NCBI GenBank assembly: GCA_964571215.1
Contig: CAZMZZ010000027.1
Span: forward strand, 1-19,551
Direction of reading: 5' to 3'
DNA: 19,551 nucleotides
From: CAJWPI01 sp964571215
Lineage (GTDB): Bacteria > Pseudomonadota > Gammaproteobacteria > Magnimaribacterales > Magnimaribacteraceae
Part shown: positions 1-7,430 of the stretch, one piece after another
Numbering within the stretch: the stretch's first letter is position 1
How the letters are laid out: each line of letters opens with the position of its first letter
Notes under the pieces: generated by a model
What the model was told of the DNA's origin: nothing
What the model saw: the letters and a program-made list of their open reading frames with translations, nothing else
The model's database searches: none
Position numbers and translations under genes: made by a program

Positions 1-353
1 TTTACAATAGAGCTGAGCCTGTTGGAAAGACAAAAGCTGTATTGCTTGAAGACAATGTTTGGATTGGAGATAGAGCTGTAGTAGGAAAAGGAGTAACTAT
101 AGGAGAGAACAGTATAGTAGCAGCTGGTGCAGTCGTAGTAAAAGATGTGAGAAGCAATGTAATAGTTGGAGGAAATCCTGCTAAGGTAATAAAAGAACTA
201 GATCCATCTAAAGAATCCTTCACAAGAATTGATTTATTTAAGAACCCTAAATCATTAGAAGACTTGTACGATAAACTAGATCGTTTAGATCTAAAAAAGA
301 ATTCATTTTTAACATGGGTAAGAAGTATTCTTTTTAGAAACGAAAGACACTAA
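1..353 (+). CDS. Hexapeptide-repeat (LbetaH) acyltransferase, 3' part only
   Basis: The reading frame is open from the window edge (first full codon at base 3) to the TAA ending at 353, so the N-terminus is missing. The visible 116 or so residues begin with imperfect hexapeptide repeats (VWIGDRAVV, VTIGENSIV, AAGAVVVKDV) and then the VGGNPAKVIKEL segment. That segment closes the left-handed beta-helix in the maltose/serine/colanic-acid acetyltransferase superfamily, whose members transfer acetyl or acyl groups from CoA or ACP to sugars or amino acids. A charged tail of about 50 residues rich in Lys, Asp and Leu follows and may be helical. The donor and acceptor cannot be told from this fragment. 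Neighbours give no help, because the next gene has its own ribosome binding site after a 90-base gap. The superfamily is confident; the specific enzyme is unknown. Confidence 0.85.
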   Translation, partial: YNRAEPVGKTKAVLLEDNVWIGDRAVVGKGVTIGENSIVAAGAVVVKDVRSNVIVGGNPAKVIKELDPSKESFTRIDLFKNPKSLEDLYDKLDRLDLKKNSFLTWVRSILFRNERH

Positions 354-443
354 GTTTGCAAAAAAATTTCTTTTTATACTTTTAGTTAGGTTTTGATAAG
401 ATGGAAAGTATAAATTTTTAAACTAATCTATAGAGGATAAATT

Positions 444-1205
444 ATGTTAAAACTTATTAAATCTAGTGTTGTTTTTCTTTTATTATTCAGCACTAACTTA
501 ATGTTTGCTGATAATCATGTTCCAAACTTCTTTCCAATGGAATCTTACCAATGTAAGTTTGAAGAAGGCAAAGGCCCCTCAGATTTACTCAGAGTAGCTG
601 ATAGTTGGAATAAGTATGCAGACAAAGAAACACCTAGTTATGCAGCTTGGTTGATGATTCCAAACTTTATTACTTCTTCAGACTATGATGTAGATGGAGT
701 GTGGCTAGGAGCTTGGCCTACTTGGCAAGATTCAGCTTCTACGCAAGAAAAGCTTGCAGGGTCAGCTGGTAATGATCAATTAGACAAATTTAGAAAAGTT
801 TGGGATTGTCCTACACATGCAGCTTACGGAACTCTCACTCTAAGAGAATCTACAACTGAACCCTCAGAAGACCCATTCTTAGTTTCAGTATCAAACTGCA
901 CCATGAGTGAAGGTAAAGGTGTTATGGATCTGATGGGAGCTTGGTCTGAATGGAATAAATATTTAGATAGCTTAGGGCTTTCTTCAGGGGCTTGGGCCAT
1001 GTTTAAAGGACCTGGTAATCCTATAAATGCTTCTTGGGATTTTAAACTCCTAGTTGGAAGTTCTTTTAGTGACCAAGGAACCTTTGCCGAGGCATTTGTA
1101 AATGGAGGGGGCATCCTTAGAGGGCAGAACGTTTTTGAAGGTATAGTTGAGTGTGATATTCAAAGGCAATACAACACTTACTTAATGCGTGCACCTTCAA
1201 ATTAA
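444..1205 (+). CDS. Secreted protein of two tandem 115-residue units, function unknown
   Basis: I do not recognise this family. The protein has 253 residues and starts with a signal peptide (hydrophobic residues 7-20, likely cleavage near FA-DN at 22-23), so it should be periplasmic, outer-membrane-associated or secreted. The mature part is an internal duplication. Residues 34-122 and 149-237 align without gaps at an offset of exactly 115: C37/C152, EGKG 41-44/156-159, W55-N-K-Y/W170-N-K-Y, A-W69/A-W184, C122/C237. Each unit has one Cys pair 85 residues apart, which suggests one disulfide per unit in an oxidising compartment. Both units are rich in Trp and aromatic residues. The ATG has a good SD (AGAGG) 8 bases upstream. 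A rho-independent hairpin follows the stop, so the gene is probably monocistronic. A TATAAA at 409-414 could be its -10, but no convincing -35 is seen. Confidence 0.85.
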   Translation: MLKLIKSSVVFLLLFSTNLMFADNHVPNFFPMESYQCKFEEGKGPSDLLRVADSWNKYADKETPSYAAWLMIPNFITSSDYDVDGVWLGAWPTWQDSASTQEKLAGSAGNDQLDKFRKVWDCPTHAAYGTLTLRESTTEPSEDPFLVSVSNCTMSEGKGVMDLMGAWSEWNKYLDSLGLSSGAWAMFKGPGNPINASWDFKLLVGSSFSDQGTFAEAFVNGGGILRGQNVFEGIVECDIQRQYNTYLMRAPSN

Positions 1206-1220
1206 TTTATAAGTTTAAGA

Positions 1221-1248
1221 AACGGTCGCTTAATGTGGCCGTTTTTTT
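1221..1248 (+). terminator. Rho-independent terminator, possibly bidirectional
   Basis: A 9-bp stem (1221-1229 with 1235-1243, two G-U pairs on the plus transcript) closes a 5-base loop and is followed by seven T residues. It ends the secreted-protein gene. The first base of the loop is part of the stop codon (1230-1232) of the convergent minus-strand ligase. Read on the minus strand, the hairpin is followed by TTTCTT, so weak termination in that direction is possible. Confidence 0.8.
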
Positions 1249-2864
1249 ATTGCTTGGTCTTTTGCCCAGATATAATTTGGTTTTCCACTTGGAGATCGCT
1301 TTATTCTTTTTACAAATTTTAACTCTTTAGGGAACTTATAACTCGCTACATAAGTTTTACAAGCAGTCTTTAAGTCATTCATTTTTATCTTTTTCCCGTC
1401 TCTAGACTGAATGATGGCTGTTACTTTCTCACCCCATCTTTTATCTGGAATGCCAACAACCAAACAATCAAATACCTTTGGATGAGCTTTTAGAGCTGCT
1501 TCTACTTCTTCAGGAAATATCTTCTCCCCTCCAGAATTAATAGATACCGAACCCCTACCGAGTAAAACTATTTGACCTTTAGAATTAAATTTCGCTTGAT
1601 CCCCAGGGAGAGAATATTTAGTTTTGTTCACTTCAACAAACGTACTGGCTGACTTCTTTTTATCTTTGTAGTAACCGATAGGGACATTTCCTGATCTTGC
1701 TAAATAACCTATAGTTTCGGTGTCAGTTTCCTTTATGGGAGTTAAGGTTTTAGGGTGAAGAATTGTTGAATGTTTAGGTCTATCAAAGGTAGGACCACCT
1801 GCATTTTTCTTTTTTGCATTTTTATCATAAATATTAATTCCAGTAGAACCTGTTTCTGAAGATCCTACTGCATCTATAATAAGAAGGTTTGGGAGAAAAT
1901 TTAAAAACTCATCTTTAATTACCGAACTAAAAATGGCTGCTGTACTTGAAAGTATACTTAATGAGTCTATATTTATATTATCTTTAAACACCTGAGGTAG
2001 TTCATCTGCTAAAGGTCTTCCCATAGCATCTCCAGTAATAGTTAGATTCTGGACTTTTTCTTTAGCTATTAGATTCCATATATAACTCGCATTAAAATTT
2101 TTTTGATCGTTTAAAATTAATTTCCATCCTGAAAAGAAACTATTTAGTGCTTGCCATTGGGCAGCTCCATGCATCAATGGAGCTAATGCTAGTGCTGTGA
2201 TTTGGTCAGCAAGACATTTTTTTGACATTCCTTCAGGGGAAGGGAATTTCTCACCTGTTAAATGATCAATCCCTCCGCCAAGTGTCATAATCACATCCTC
2301 TTGAGTCCACATTACTCCTTTTGGCAGTCCGGTAGTTCCACCTGTATAAAGGACGTACATATCTTTACCAGATCTTTTTTCAAAACTCCTTTCTTCACTT
2401 TCTATATCAATAAGAGTTTTATATTCTTTGCTTTCTTGATTAAAGGATTTAGGAAGTTCTTCGTCAGATTCTTTGATGTGTATATATTCTTTAAGACTAG
2501 GTGTTCTATCTTTTATAGCTTTTAGAAGCGGGGCGAATTGACTTTGATAAACTATAGCCACCATATCAGAGTTTCCAATTAAATAAGCTAACTCTTCTTC
2601 TACGTACCTATAATTTATATTAATTGGAACTGCACCTATCTTATAGGCCCCCAACATAACCTCTATCCACTCAATACAGTTGTATGCATAAATACCTATA
2701 TGATCACCTTTGCTTATTCCAATTTTTTTTAACATGTGGGCAGCTTTATTAGACTTCTTATCAAGTTGAGAATAAGTTAGTCTTTTCTGTCCAAGAATTA
2801 ATGCTTCTCTTTCAGGTATTTGATCTGTTACCGCTTCAAAAAGGTCTGCAACTTGAAATTCCAT
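1230..2864 (-). CDS. Acyl-CoA synthetase, FadD19-like (AMP-forming)
   Basis: A 544-residue ANL-superfamily ligase that activates a carboxylic acid with ATP to an acyl-adenylate and then to the CoA thioester in the cytoplasm. The P-loop is YTGGTTGLPKGV at 173-184. Later motifs are GSSETG at 334-339, the Asp of the LPGD motif at 422, the hinge and A8 region GRGSVSINSGGEKIFPEEVE at 436-455, and the catalytic Lys near 528 in SPSGKPNY. Several stretches closely resemble what I recall of Mycobacterium FadD19, which activates sterol side chains: MHGAAQW, TGDAMGRPL, STAAIFS, GNVPIGYYKDKKKSASTF and the C-terminal RSPSGKPNYIWAK. The subfamily call rests on memory, not an alignment. It lies 15 bases downstream of another AMP ligase on the same strand, so the two are probably co-transcribed. 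The start has only a weak SD (CTTAG), suggesting coupling to the upstream gene. The substrate is inferred to be a bulky, branched or polycyclic acid. Confidence 0.9.
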   Translation of the reverse strand: MEFQVADLFEAVTDQIPEREALILGQKRLTYSQLDKKSNKAAHMLKKIGISKGDHIGIYAYNCIEWIEVMLGAYKIGAVPININYRYVEEELAYLIGNSDMVAIVYQSQFAPLLKAIKDRTPSLKEYIHIKESDEELPKSFNQESKEYKTLIDIESEERSFEKRSGKDMYVLYTGGTTGLPKGVMWTQEDVIMTLGGGIDHLTGEKFPSPEGMSKKCLADQITALALAPLMHGAAQWQALNSFFSGWKLILNDQKNFNASYIWNLIAKEKVQNLTITGDAMGRPLADELPQVFKDNINIDSLSILSSTAAIFSSVIKDEFLNFLPNLLIIDAVGSSETGSTGINIYDKNAKKKNAGGPTFDRPKHSTILHPKTLTPIKETDTETIGYLARSGNVPIGYYKDKKKSASTFVEVNKTKYSLPGDQAKFNSKGQIVLLGRGSVSINSGGEKIFPEEVEAALKAHPKVFDCLVVGIPDKRWGEKVTAIIQSRDGKKIKMNDLKTACKTYVASYKFPKELKFVKRIKRSPSGKPNYIWAKDQAIKKRPH

Positions 2865-2879
2865 CTAAGTTAAAAAAAT

Positions 2880-4430
2880 TTACTTTTTCTTTTCCCAATA
2901 AGGATCTCTTAATCTTCTTTTGTATAACTTACCATTAGGATCTCTAGGTAATTCTTTCAAGTAGTCAATTGACTTAGGAAGTTTCATTCTAGCTAGATGT
3001 TTCGAGCAAAATTCTAAAATTTCTTTACTTAATTTATCCTCACCTATAAGACCTTCGTTTAGCTGGACAACAGCTTTTATCTCCTCTCCCCATTCTTCAT
3101 TAGGAATCCCGAATACAGCAACATCAGTAACTTTGGGATGCATTAAAAAAACATTTTCAATTTCTGCCGGGTATATATTGGCTCCTCCAGAGATAATCAT
3201 ATCTGTCCTTCTATCACACAAAAAAAGATATCCTGCATTATTTAGATATCCAATATCACCAACAGTAAAGTAATCGTTCCATCTACTTTCTTCAGTTTTT
3301 TGTTTATCTCCTTTATATTCGAATTGAGCTGAGCCTAAAAGCATATAAACAGTACCCTCTTGGTCGTTGCCTAATTCATTTTTATTATCATCAAGTATTT
3401 TAATATCAGATCCCAACCAGGCTTTTCCTACTGTACCTGGATATTTAAGCCATTCTTCAGGCGAGACCATGGTACCTCCTCCCTCTGTGGCTGCATAATA
3501 TTCATAAATACTTTTTCCCCACCATTCAATCATTTTCTGCTTGATGTGAGGTGGGCATGGAGCGGCAGCATGAATCATCCTTTGAACAGAAGAGCAGTCA
3601 TACTTATTTCTAACTTCTTCAGGCAGTGCTAATAATCTATGAAATTGGGTAGGAACCATATGGCTAGTAGTGACTTTATATTTGTCTATTAGACCAAGCA
3701 TCTTTTCTGGATCAAATTTAGACATTAATACCACTGTGTGACCAAGATGCAAGGAAGTACTTGACCATAACAAAGGGGCTGTATGGTAAAGCGGAGAAGC
3801 GCATATATGAACGTTTCCTTTTTCTGCCTCTATACCAAATAATCCCAAAAACATAGCAAATAATGAAGCAATTTCATCAGGGTCTCCATCTACTAAATCT
3901 CTTTTTACTCCTTTTGGTTTCCCTGTGGTTCCCGAAGTATAATTCATAACACTTCCAGGCGTTCTTTGATCGGGGATATTTACCGGTAGGTTTCCAATAA
4001 AGTCATTAAAATTGATAAAATCATTAAGTTCTCCTAATGTAATGCATTGCTCTTTAGGAAAATTAGATTCTTTTACTGCAATCCTACAGGCTTCTGAAAT
4101 TTCTTTATTTTCGTTGGATCCAAAAAATACCTTTGCTTCACTATCAGACAATATATAAGCTATTTCAGGTCCTGCTAGATGCCAGTTTATTGGTACCATA
4201 TAAAAACCCGACTGGGTGCAAGCAAGGCTAATAGCATAATATTCAGCACTGTTTGATAGTACAACAGCAACACTATCTCCTTTTTGCATACCTAAGCCCC
4301 TTAAGCCGTGAACTATTTGGTTACTTAAATCATGCAAATCTCCTCTGGTCCATTTATTCTCAAAAGGATCAATTAAAGCTAACTTAGTTGGATCATTTTT
4401 TGCAAGATTCCAAAAGCCAATATTAGTCAT
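2880..4430 (-). CDS. Acyl-CoA synthetase / AMP-dependent ligase
   Basis: A 516-residue ANL-superfamily acyl-CoA ligase. It carries the P-loop YTSGTTGKPKGV at 164-175, YAATEG at 312-317 (A5 motif), the TVGDIGYL motif at 389-396, the hinge and A8 loop DRRTDMIISGGANIYPAEIE at 406-425, and the adenylation Lys at 501 in DPNGKLYKR. The N-terminal half (MVPINWHLAGPEIAYI) reminds me of the mycobacterial FadD4-type enzymes, but this is weak. It is clearly a different subfamily from the ligase 15 bases downstream, so the pair is not a recent tandem duplication. The ATG has a strong SD (AGAGG five bases upstream), and the gene is probably first in the two-gene unit. It diverges from the fatty acid desaturase across about 100 bases, which could allow joint regulation. 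Fatty, aromatic or isoprenoid acid substrates are all possible. Confidence 0.9.
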   Translation of the reverse strand: MTNIGFWNLAKNDPTKLALIDPFENKWTRGDLHDLSNQIVHGLRGLGMQKGDSVAVVLSNSAEYYAISLACTQSGFYMVPINWHLAGPEIAYILSDSEAKVFFGSNENKEISEACRIAVKESNFPKEQCITLGELNDFINFNDFIGNLPVNIPDQRTPGSVMNYTSGTTGKPKGVKRDLVDGDPDEIASLFAMFLGLFGIEAEKGNVHICASPLYHTAPLLWSSTSLHLGHTVVLMSKFDPEKMLGLIDKYKVTTSHMVPTQFHRLLALPEEVRNKYDCSSVQRMIHAAAPCPPHIKQKMIEWWGKSIYEYYAATEGGGTMVSPEEWLKYPGTVGKAWLGSDIKILDDNKNELGNDQEGTVYMLLGSAQFEYKGDKQKTEESRWNDYFTVGDIGYLNNAGYLFLCDRRTDMIISGGANIYPAEIENVFLMHPKVTDVAVFGIPNEEWGEEIKAVVQLNEGLIGEDKLSKEILEFCSKHLARMKLPKSIDYLKELPRDPNGKLYKRRLRDPYWEKKK

Positions 4431-4480
4431 ATAAACCTCTTAAGTTATATTTTGTTCAGGATTATTTCTGATTACTATTT

Positions 4481-4508
4481 TTCATACTTTGAGATGCTTC
4501 GATATAAT
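4481..4508 (+). promoter_or_regulatory. Candidate sigma-70 promoter of the desaturase-msrB-murJ run
   Basis: A perfect -10 (TATAAT, 4503-4508) lies 16 bases after TTCATA (4481-4486; four of six matches to TTGACA). Transcription would start near 4515, inside the inverted repeat ATATTT-TT-AAATAT (4510-4523), which might be an operator but is very AT-rich. If this promoter is the real one, coding must begin at the ATG at 4530, not at the in-frame TTG 4452 or ATG 4494. Confidence 0.5.
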
Positions 4509-4529
4509 CATATTTTTAAATATAAGTAC

Positions 4530-5453
4530 ATGGCAAAAGATACAAAAATTTATGAACTTTTAACTCAAGATCAGTTAAATGAAATAAAGACTCGTCAAGA
4601 CTGGAGAAATGTGCTGTCTATTATTTCAAACTGGTCTCAAATAGTCATGTGTTTGTGGTTGTTCTATTCTTATCCGTCTTGGGTAACCTTTTTAATAGGT
4701 TTAATCGTTGTTGGAAGTAGACAGTTTGCCCTTGCTGTTTTGATGCATGAAGGAGCCCACAAATTACTTTTTTCTAACTTAAAAATAAATGATTGGGTTT
4801 CACAATGGCTATGTGCTTATCCTATATTTCAAGACACTAGACCTTATAGACCTTATCATCTAAAACATCATAAATTTACTGAAACTCAGAAAGATCCTGA
4901 CCTCATATTGTCAGCTCCATTCCCAATATCCAAAGCAAGTCTAAGGAGAAAGATATTTAGAGATCTAGCTGGATTGACTGGTTGGAAGAGATACTCTTCA
5001 ACTTTAAGTTCTGTTTTTTCTTCCAAGGCAGACAACTTTCCTAAAAAGTTCATTAAGGTTTCTAATAAATTAATGGGTTTCTTAGTTTCTAACTTTGTTA
5101 TCTTTCTTTTCATTGCTTATTTCTTTAACTGGTATATTTTCTTTTTACTCTGGTGGCTTCCTTCTTTTACTTATTACAGCTTAATAATAAGAATTAGGAA
5201 TATAGCAGAACATGTAATGGTTCCTAATGAAAATAACCTGAACAACACTAGAACAACCCTTGCCTCCCCAGTTATCCGTTATTTAATGGTACCTCATAAT
5301 GTTAATTATCATTTAGAACATCATTTATTTACAAGTTGCCCTTGGTATAACTTAAGAAAAGCCCATAATATGCTTAAAAAGAATGGTTTTTTAGATAAGA
5401 TGTGCATAGAAAATTCCTATCTTTCAGTATTAAAGAAAGCTTCATCAGGATAG
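4530..5453 (+). CDS. Membrane fatty acid desaturase
   Basis: A 307-residue (from ATG 4530) integral-membrane di-iron desaturase or hydroxylase of the FA_desaturase family. It introduces a double bond, or a related oxidation, into an acyl chain using O2 and reducing equivalents. The three histidine clusters are present: HEGAH at 73-77, HLKHH at 110-114 and HLEHH at 261-265, with a further His at 228 (AEHVMV). Hydrophobic spans lie near residues 30-60 and 180-218. The frame stays open upstream to a TTG at 4452 and an ATG at 4494. I prefer 4530 because MAKDTKIYELL looks like a native N-terminus and a perfect TATAAT lies just upstream. No SD precedes it, so the start is the uncertain part. msrB follows after 5 bases. 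The substrate (phospholipid acyl chains or a carotenoid-like lipid) cannot be read from sequence. Confidence 0.87.
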   Translation: MAKDTKIYELLTQDQLNEIKTRQDWRNVLSIISNWSQIVMCLWLFYSYPSWVTFLIGLIVVGSRQFALAVLMHEGAHKLLFSNLKINDWVSQWLCAYPIFQDTRPYRPYHLKHHKFTETQKDPDLILSAPFPISKASLRRKIFRDLAGLTGWKRYSSTLSSVFSSKADNFPKKFIKVSNKLMGFLVSNFVIFLFIAYFFNWYIFFLLWWLPSFTYYSLIIRIRNIAEHVMVPNENNLNNTRTTLASPVIRYLMVPHNVNYHLEHHLFTSCPWYNLRKAHNMLKKNGFLDKMCIENSYLSVLKKASSG

Positions 5454-5458
5454 ATTTT

Positions 5459-5851
5459 ATGAGTAGAGAAAAAGATAACAAAACTCTTTCCCCTGAACAA
5501 CGTTATGTAACTCAAGAACATGGAACAGAACCAGCTTTTAGTGGAGAATACAATGACACAAAGACTGAAGGAACATATAGTTGCATCTGCTGTGGGGCAG
5601 ATCTTTTTGACTCTATGAGTAAATATGATTCAGGAACAGGATGGCCAAGCTTTTGGGAACCGTTTTCTGATGAAAGCGTTGAGACTCAAGAGGATTTATC
5701 TGTAGGCATGAGAAGAATAGAGGTCCATTGTAAAAATTGTAAAGCTCATTTAGGGCATGTTTTCCCCGATGGTCCCGAACCTACAGGTTTGAGATATTGT
5801 ATTAACTCTGTTTCATTAGATCTTAAACCAAAGCACTCAAAAGAGGATTAA
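5459..5851 (+). CDS. msrB: Peptide-methionine (R)-S-oxide reductase MsrB
   Basis: A 130-residue cytoplasmic enzyme that reduces methionine-R-sulfoxide in oxidised proteins, normally recycled by thioredoxin. The SelR domain fills the protein. Zinc ligands are C42 and C45 (in CICC) and C91 and C94 (in CKNC). The core segment is KYDSGTGWPSF at 56-66, then HLGHVFPDGP, with catalytic C114 in RYCINS. The resolving Cys found in E. coli (SGCGWPSF) is Thr60 here. The enzyme must therefore use another Cys (C44 is a spare) or react directly with the reductant. The start is the ATG at 5459, with AGGA (5447-5450) eight bases upstream; a longer frame from 5402 overlaps the desaturase and has no homologous sequence. 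It is co-directional with the desaturase (5-base gap) and murJ (35-base gap), so an operon is likely. Confidence 0.95.
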   Translation: MSREKDNKTLSPEQRYVTQEHGTEPAFSGEYNDTKTEGTYSCICCGADLFDSMSKYDSGTGWPSFWEPFSDESVETQEDLSVGMRRIEVHCKNCKAHLGHVFPDGPEPTGLRYCINSVSLDLKPKHSKED

Positions 5852-5886
5852 GCCTGAATTCAGATAAACCAGATTCAGTTACAACA

Positions 5887-7428
5887 TTGAACTCAATTAA
5901 GTTGCTGGCTAGCTCTAGTATAGTCAGTTTTTGGACTTTTATTTCTAGAATCCTTGGTCTGCTTAGGGATATTGTTTTTACTTCACTTTTAGGGGCTGGA
6001 ATTGCTCTTGATGCTTATGTAGTAATTACTAAGATACCAAATGTTTTTAGACGAATATTTGCAGAAGGAGCTTTCAACCAAGCATTTGTTCCTGTTTTGT
6101 CTGAGTATAAGGAGAATAAATCTGAAAAGGAAGTAAGGTTATTGATAAATAATGTTTTCGGTTCTCTTTGTTCCATACTTTTAGTTATTACAGTCATAGT
6201 TTTATTGATTACCCCTCTTTTTGTTCTAATTTTTGCTCCAGGTTTCTATACAGAACCAATAAAAAAAGATTTAGCTGTAGATATACTAAGAATAACATTT
6301 CCTTATCTTCTTTTTGTTTCCTTAGTAGCTTTGTCTGGTTCTATAATGAATACTTATGGAAAATTCTCAGTTCCTGCACTAACTCCCGTTTTTTATAATC
6401 TAGTATTAGTTTGTAGTGCAGTCTGGATTGCTCCTCACTATGAACTCCCTATTTATACAATTGCTTGGGGAATGTTTTTTGCAGGATGCGTTCAACTCCT
6501 GATACAAGTTTATCCTTTAGTAAAACTAAATTTACTTCCAAAATTTTCATTAGACCTAAAGCATCCAGGAGTAAGGAAAGTAGCTTATCTTATGATACCA
6601 GGTGTCATTGCTGGGGGAGTGAGCCAATTAAACATGCTTGTAGATACTATTTTGGCATCCTTTCTACCAACTGGAAGTCCCACTTGGCTTTATGTCTCTG
6701 ATAGATTAATGCAACTTCCTTTGGGTATATTTGCTATTGCTATAGGTACGGTGATTCTTCCTAAACTTTCATCTTTACACCAGACTAAAGATCAAAAATC
6801 TTTCTCTATGACAATGGATTGGGCTATACGATTAGTTTTATTAGTCGGTTTGCCTTCAATAGTAGGATTAGTTGTTTTATCGGAACCTATCATATTAACT
6901 TTGTTTGAGAGAGGAGAATTCTCGGCTTTTGATACTTCACAGGCTTCACCAAGCCTTATAGCACTAGCATTTGGATTAGTGGCATTTATGCTAATTAAAG
7001 TTGTAACACCAGGATTTTTTGCTCAGCAAAGACCTCAAACTCCAGTAAAAGTTGCTTTATCAGCAATGCTTTTGAACGCTTTTTTAGCATGGATACTAGC
7101 TTTTTATATAGGCATGAATCATGTTGGTTTAGCTGTTGCAAGTTCAATTGCAGCATATTTTAGTGCAATTTTATTATTGTTAATTTTATTAAAAAATAAG
7201 ATTTACCATCTAGAACCAGGATGGTTAATTTTTCTTGGAAGGCTAGGACTAGCTTGCTTAATGATGTTTATAGCAGTTGATTATTTAAATGTGGAAACAT
7301 CAGCATGGAGAGAATTAGGGCAACTTAATAGATTTATTAATCTTTTAGTTATTATTCTTGTTGCTATAGTTAGTTATGTTTTAGTTTTATGGCTCTTGGG
7401 ATTAAGGTTAATTAATTTGAAGGGATAG
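5887..7428 (+). CDS. murJ: Lipid II flippase MurJ
   Basis: A 513-residue inner-membrane protein of the MOP/MviN superfamily that moves lipid II across the cytoplasmic membrane for peptidoglycan synthesis. About 14 hydrophobic segments can be counted. Family landmarks are SRILGLLRD at 20-28, NVFRRIFAEGAFNQAFVPV at 52-70 and SDRLMQLPLGIFAIAIGTV at 271-289. The Arg residues of the central cavity known from E. coli correspond to R21, R27, R55/R56 and R273. The start is a TTG at 5887, chosen because it places the protein in register with the family N-terminus; upstream the frame contains only poor start codons and no strong SD. It opens the conserved murJ-ribF-ileS-lspA-ispH order, and ribF begins 2 bases after its stop. 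Confidence 0.96.
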   Translation: MNSIKLLASSSIVSFWTFISRILGLLRDIVFTSLLGAGIALDAYVVITKIPNVFRRIFAEGAFNQAFVPVLSEYKENKSEKEVRLLINNVFGSLCSILLVITVIVLLITPLFVLIFAPGFYTEPIKKDLAVDILRITFPYLLFVSLVALSGSIMNTYGKFSVPALTPVFYNLVLVCSAVWIAPHYELPIYTIAWGMFFAGCVQLLIQVYPLVKLNLLPKFSLDLKHPGVRKVAYLMIPGVIAGGVSQLNMLVDTILASFLPTGSPTWLYVSDRLMQLPLGIFAIAIGTVILPKLSSLHQTKDQKSFSMTMDWAIRLVLLVGLPSIVGLVVLSEPIILTLFERGEFSAFDTSQASPSLIALAFGLVAFMLIKVVTPGFFAQQRPQTPVKVALSAMLLNAFLAWILAFYIGMNHVGLAVASSIAAYFSAILLLLILLKNKIYHLEPGWLIFLGRLGLACLMMFIAVDYLNVETSAWRELGQLNRFINLLVIILVAIVSYVLVLWLLGLRLINLKG

Positions 7429-7430
7429 CA

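Noticed and set aside
354..443. Terminator or small RNA in the gap after the acyltransferase
   Set aside because: A/T runs are present but I found no stem; only a possible -10 (TATAAA, 409-414) without a good -35.
2262..2525. 87-codon plus-strand frame rich in Phe, Ile and Ser
   Set aside because: It lies wholly opposite the well-supported acyl-CoA synthetase and its composition is what the reverse of AT-rich coding gives; no SD and no family features.
5402..5458. Longer N-terminus for MsrB
   Set aside because: It overlaps the desaturase 3' end, shows no family similarity, and the ATG at 5459 has a properly spaced AGGA.
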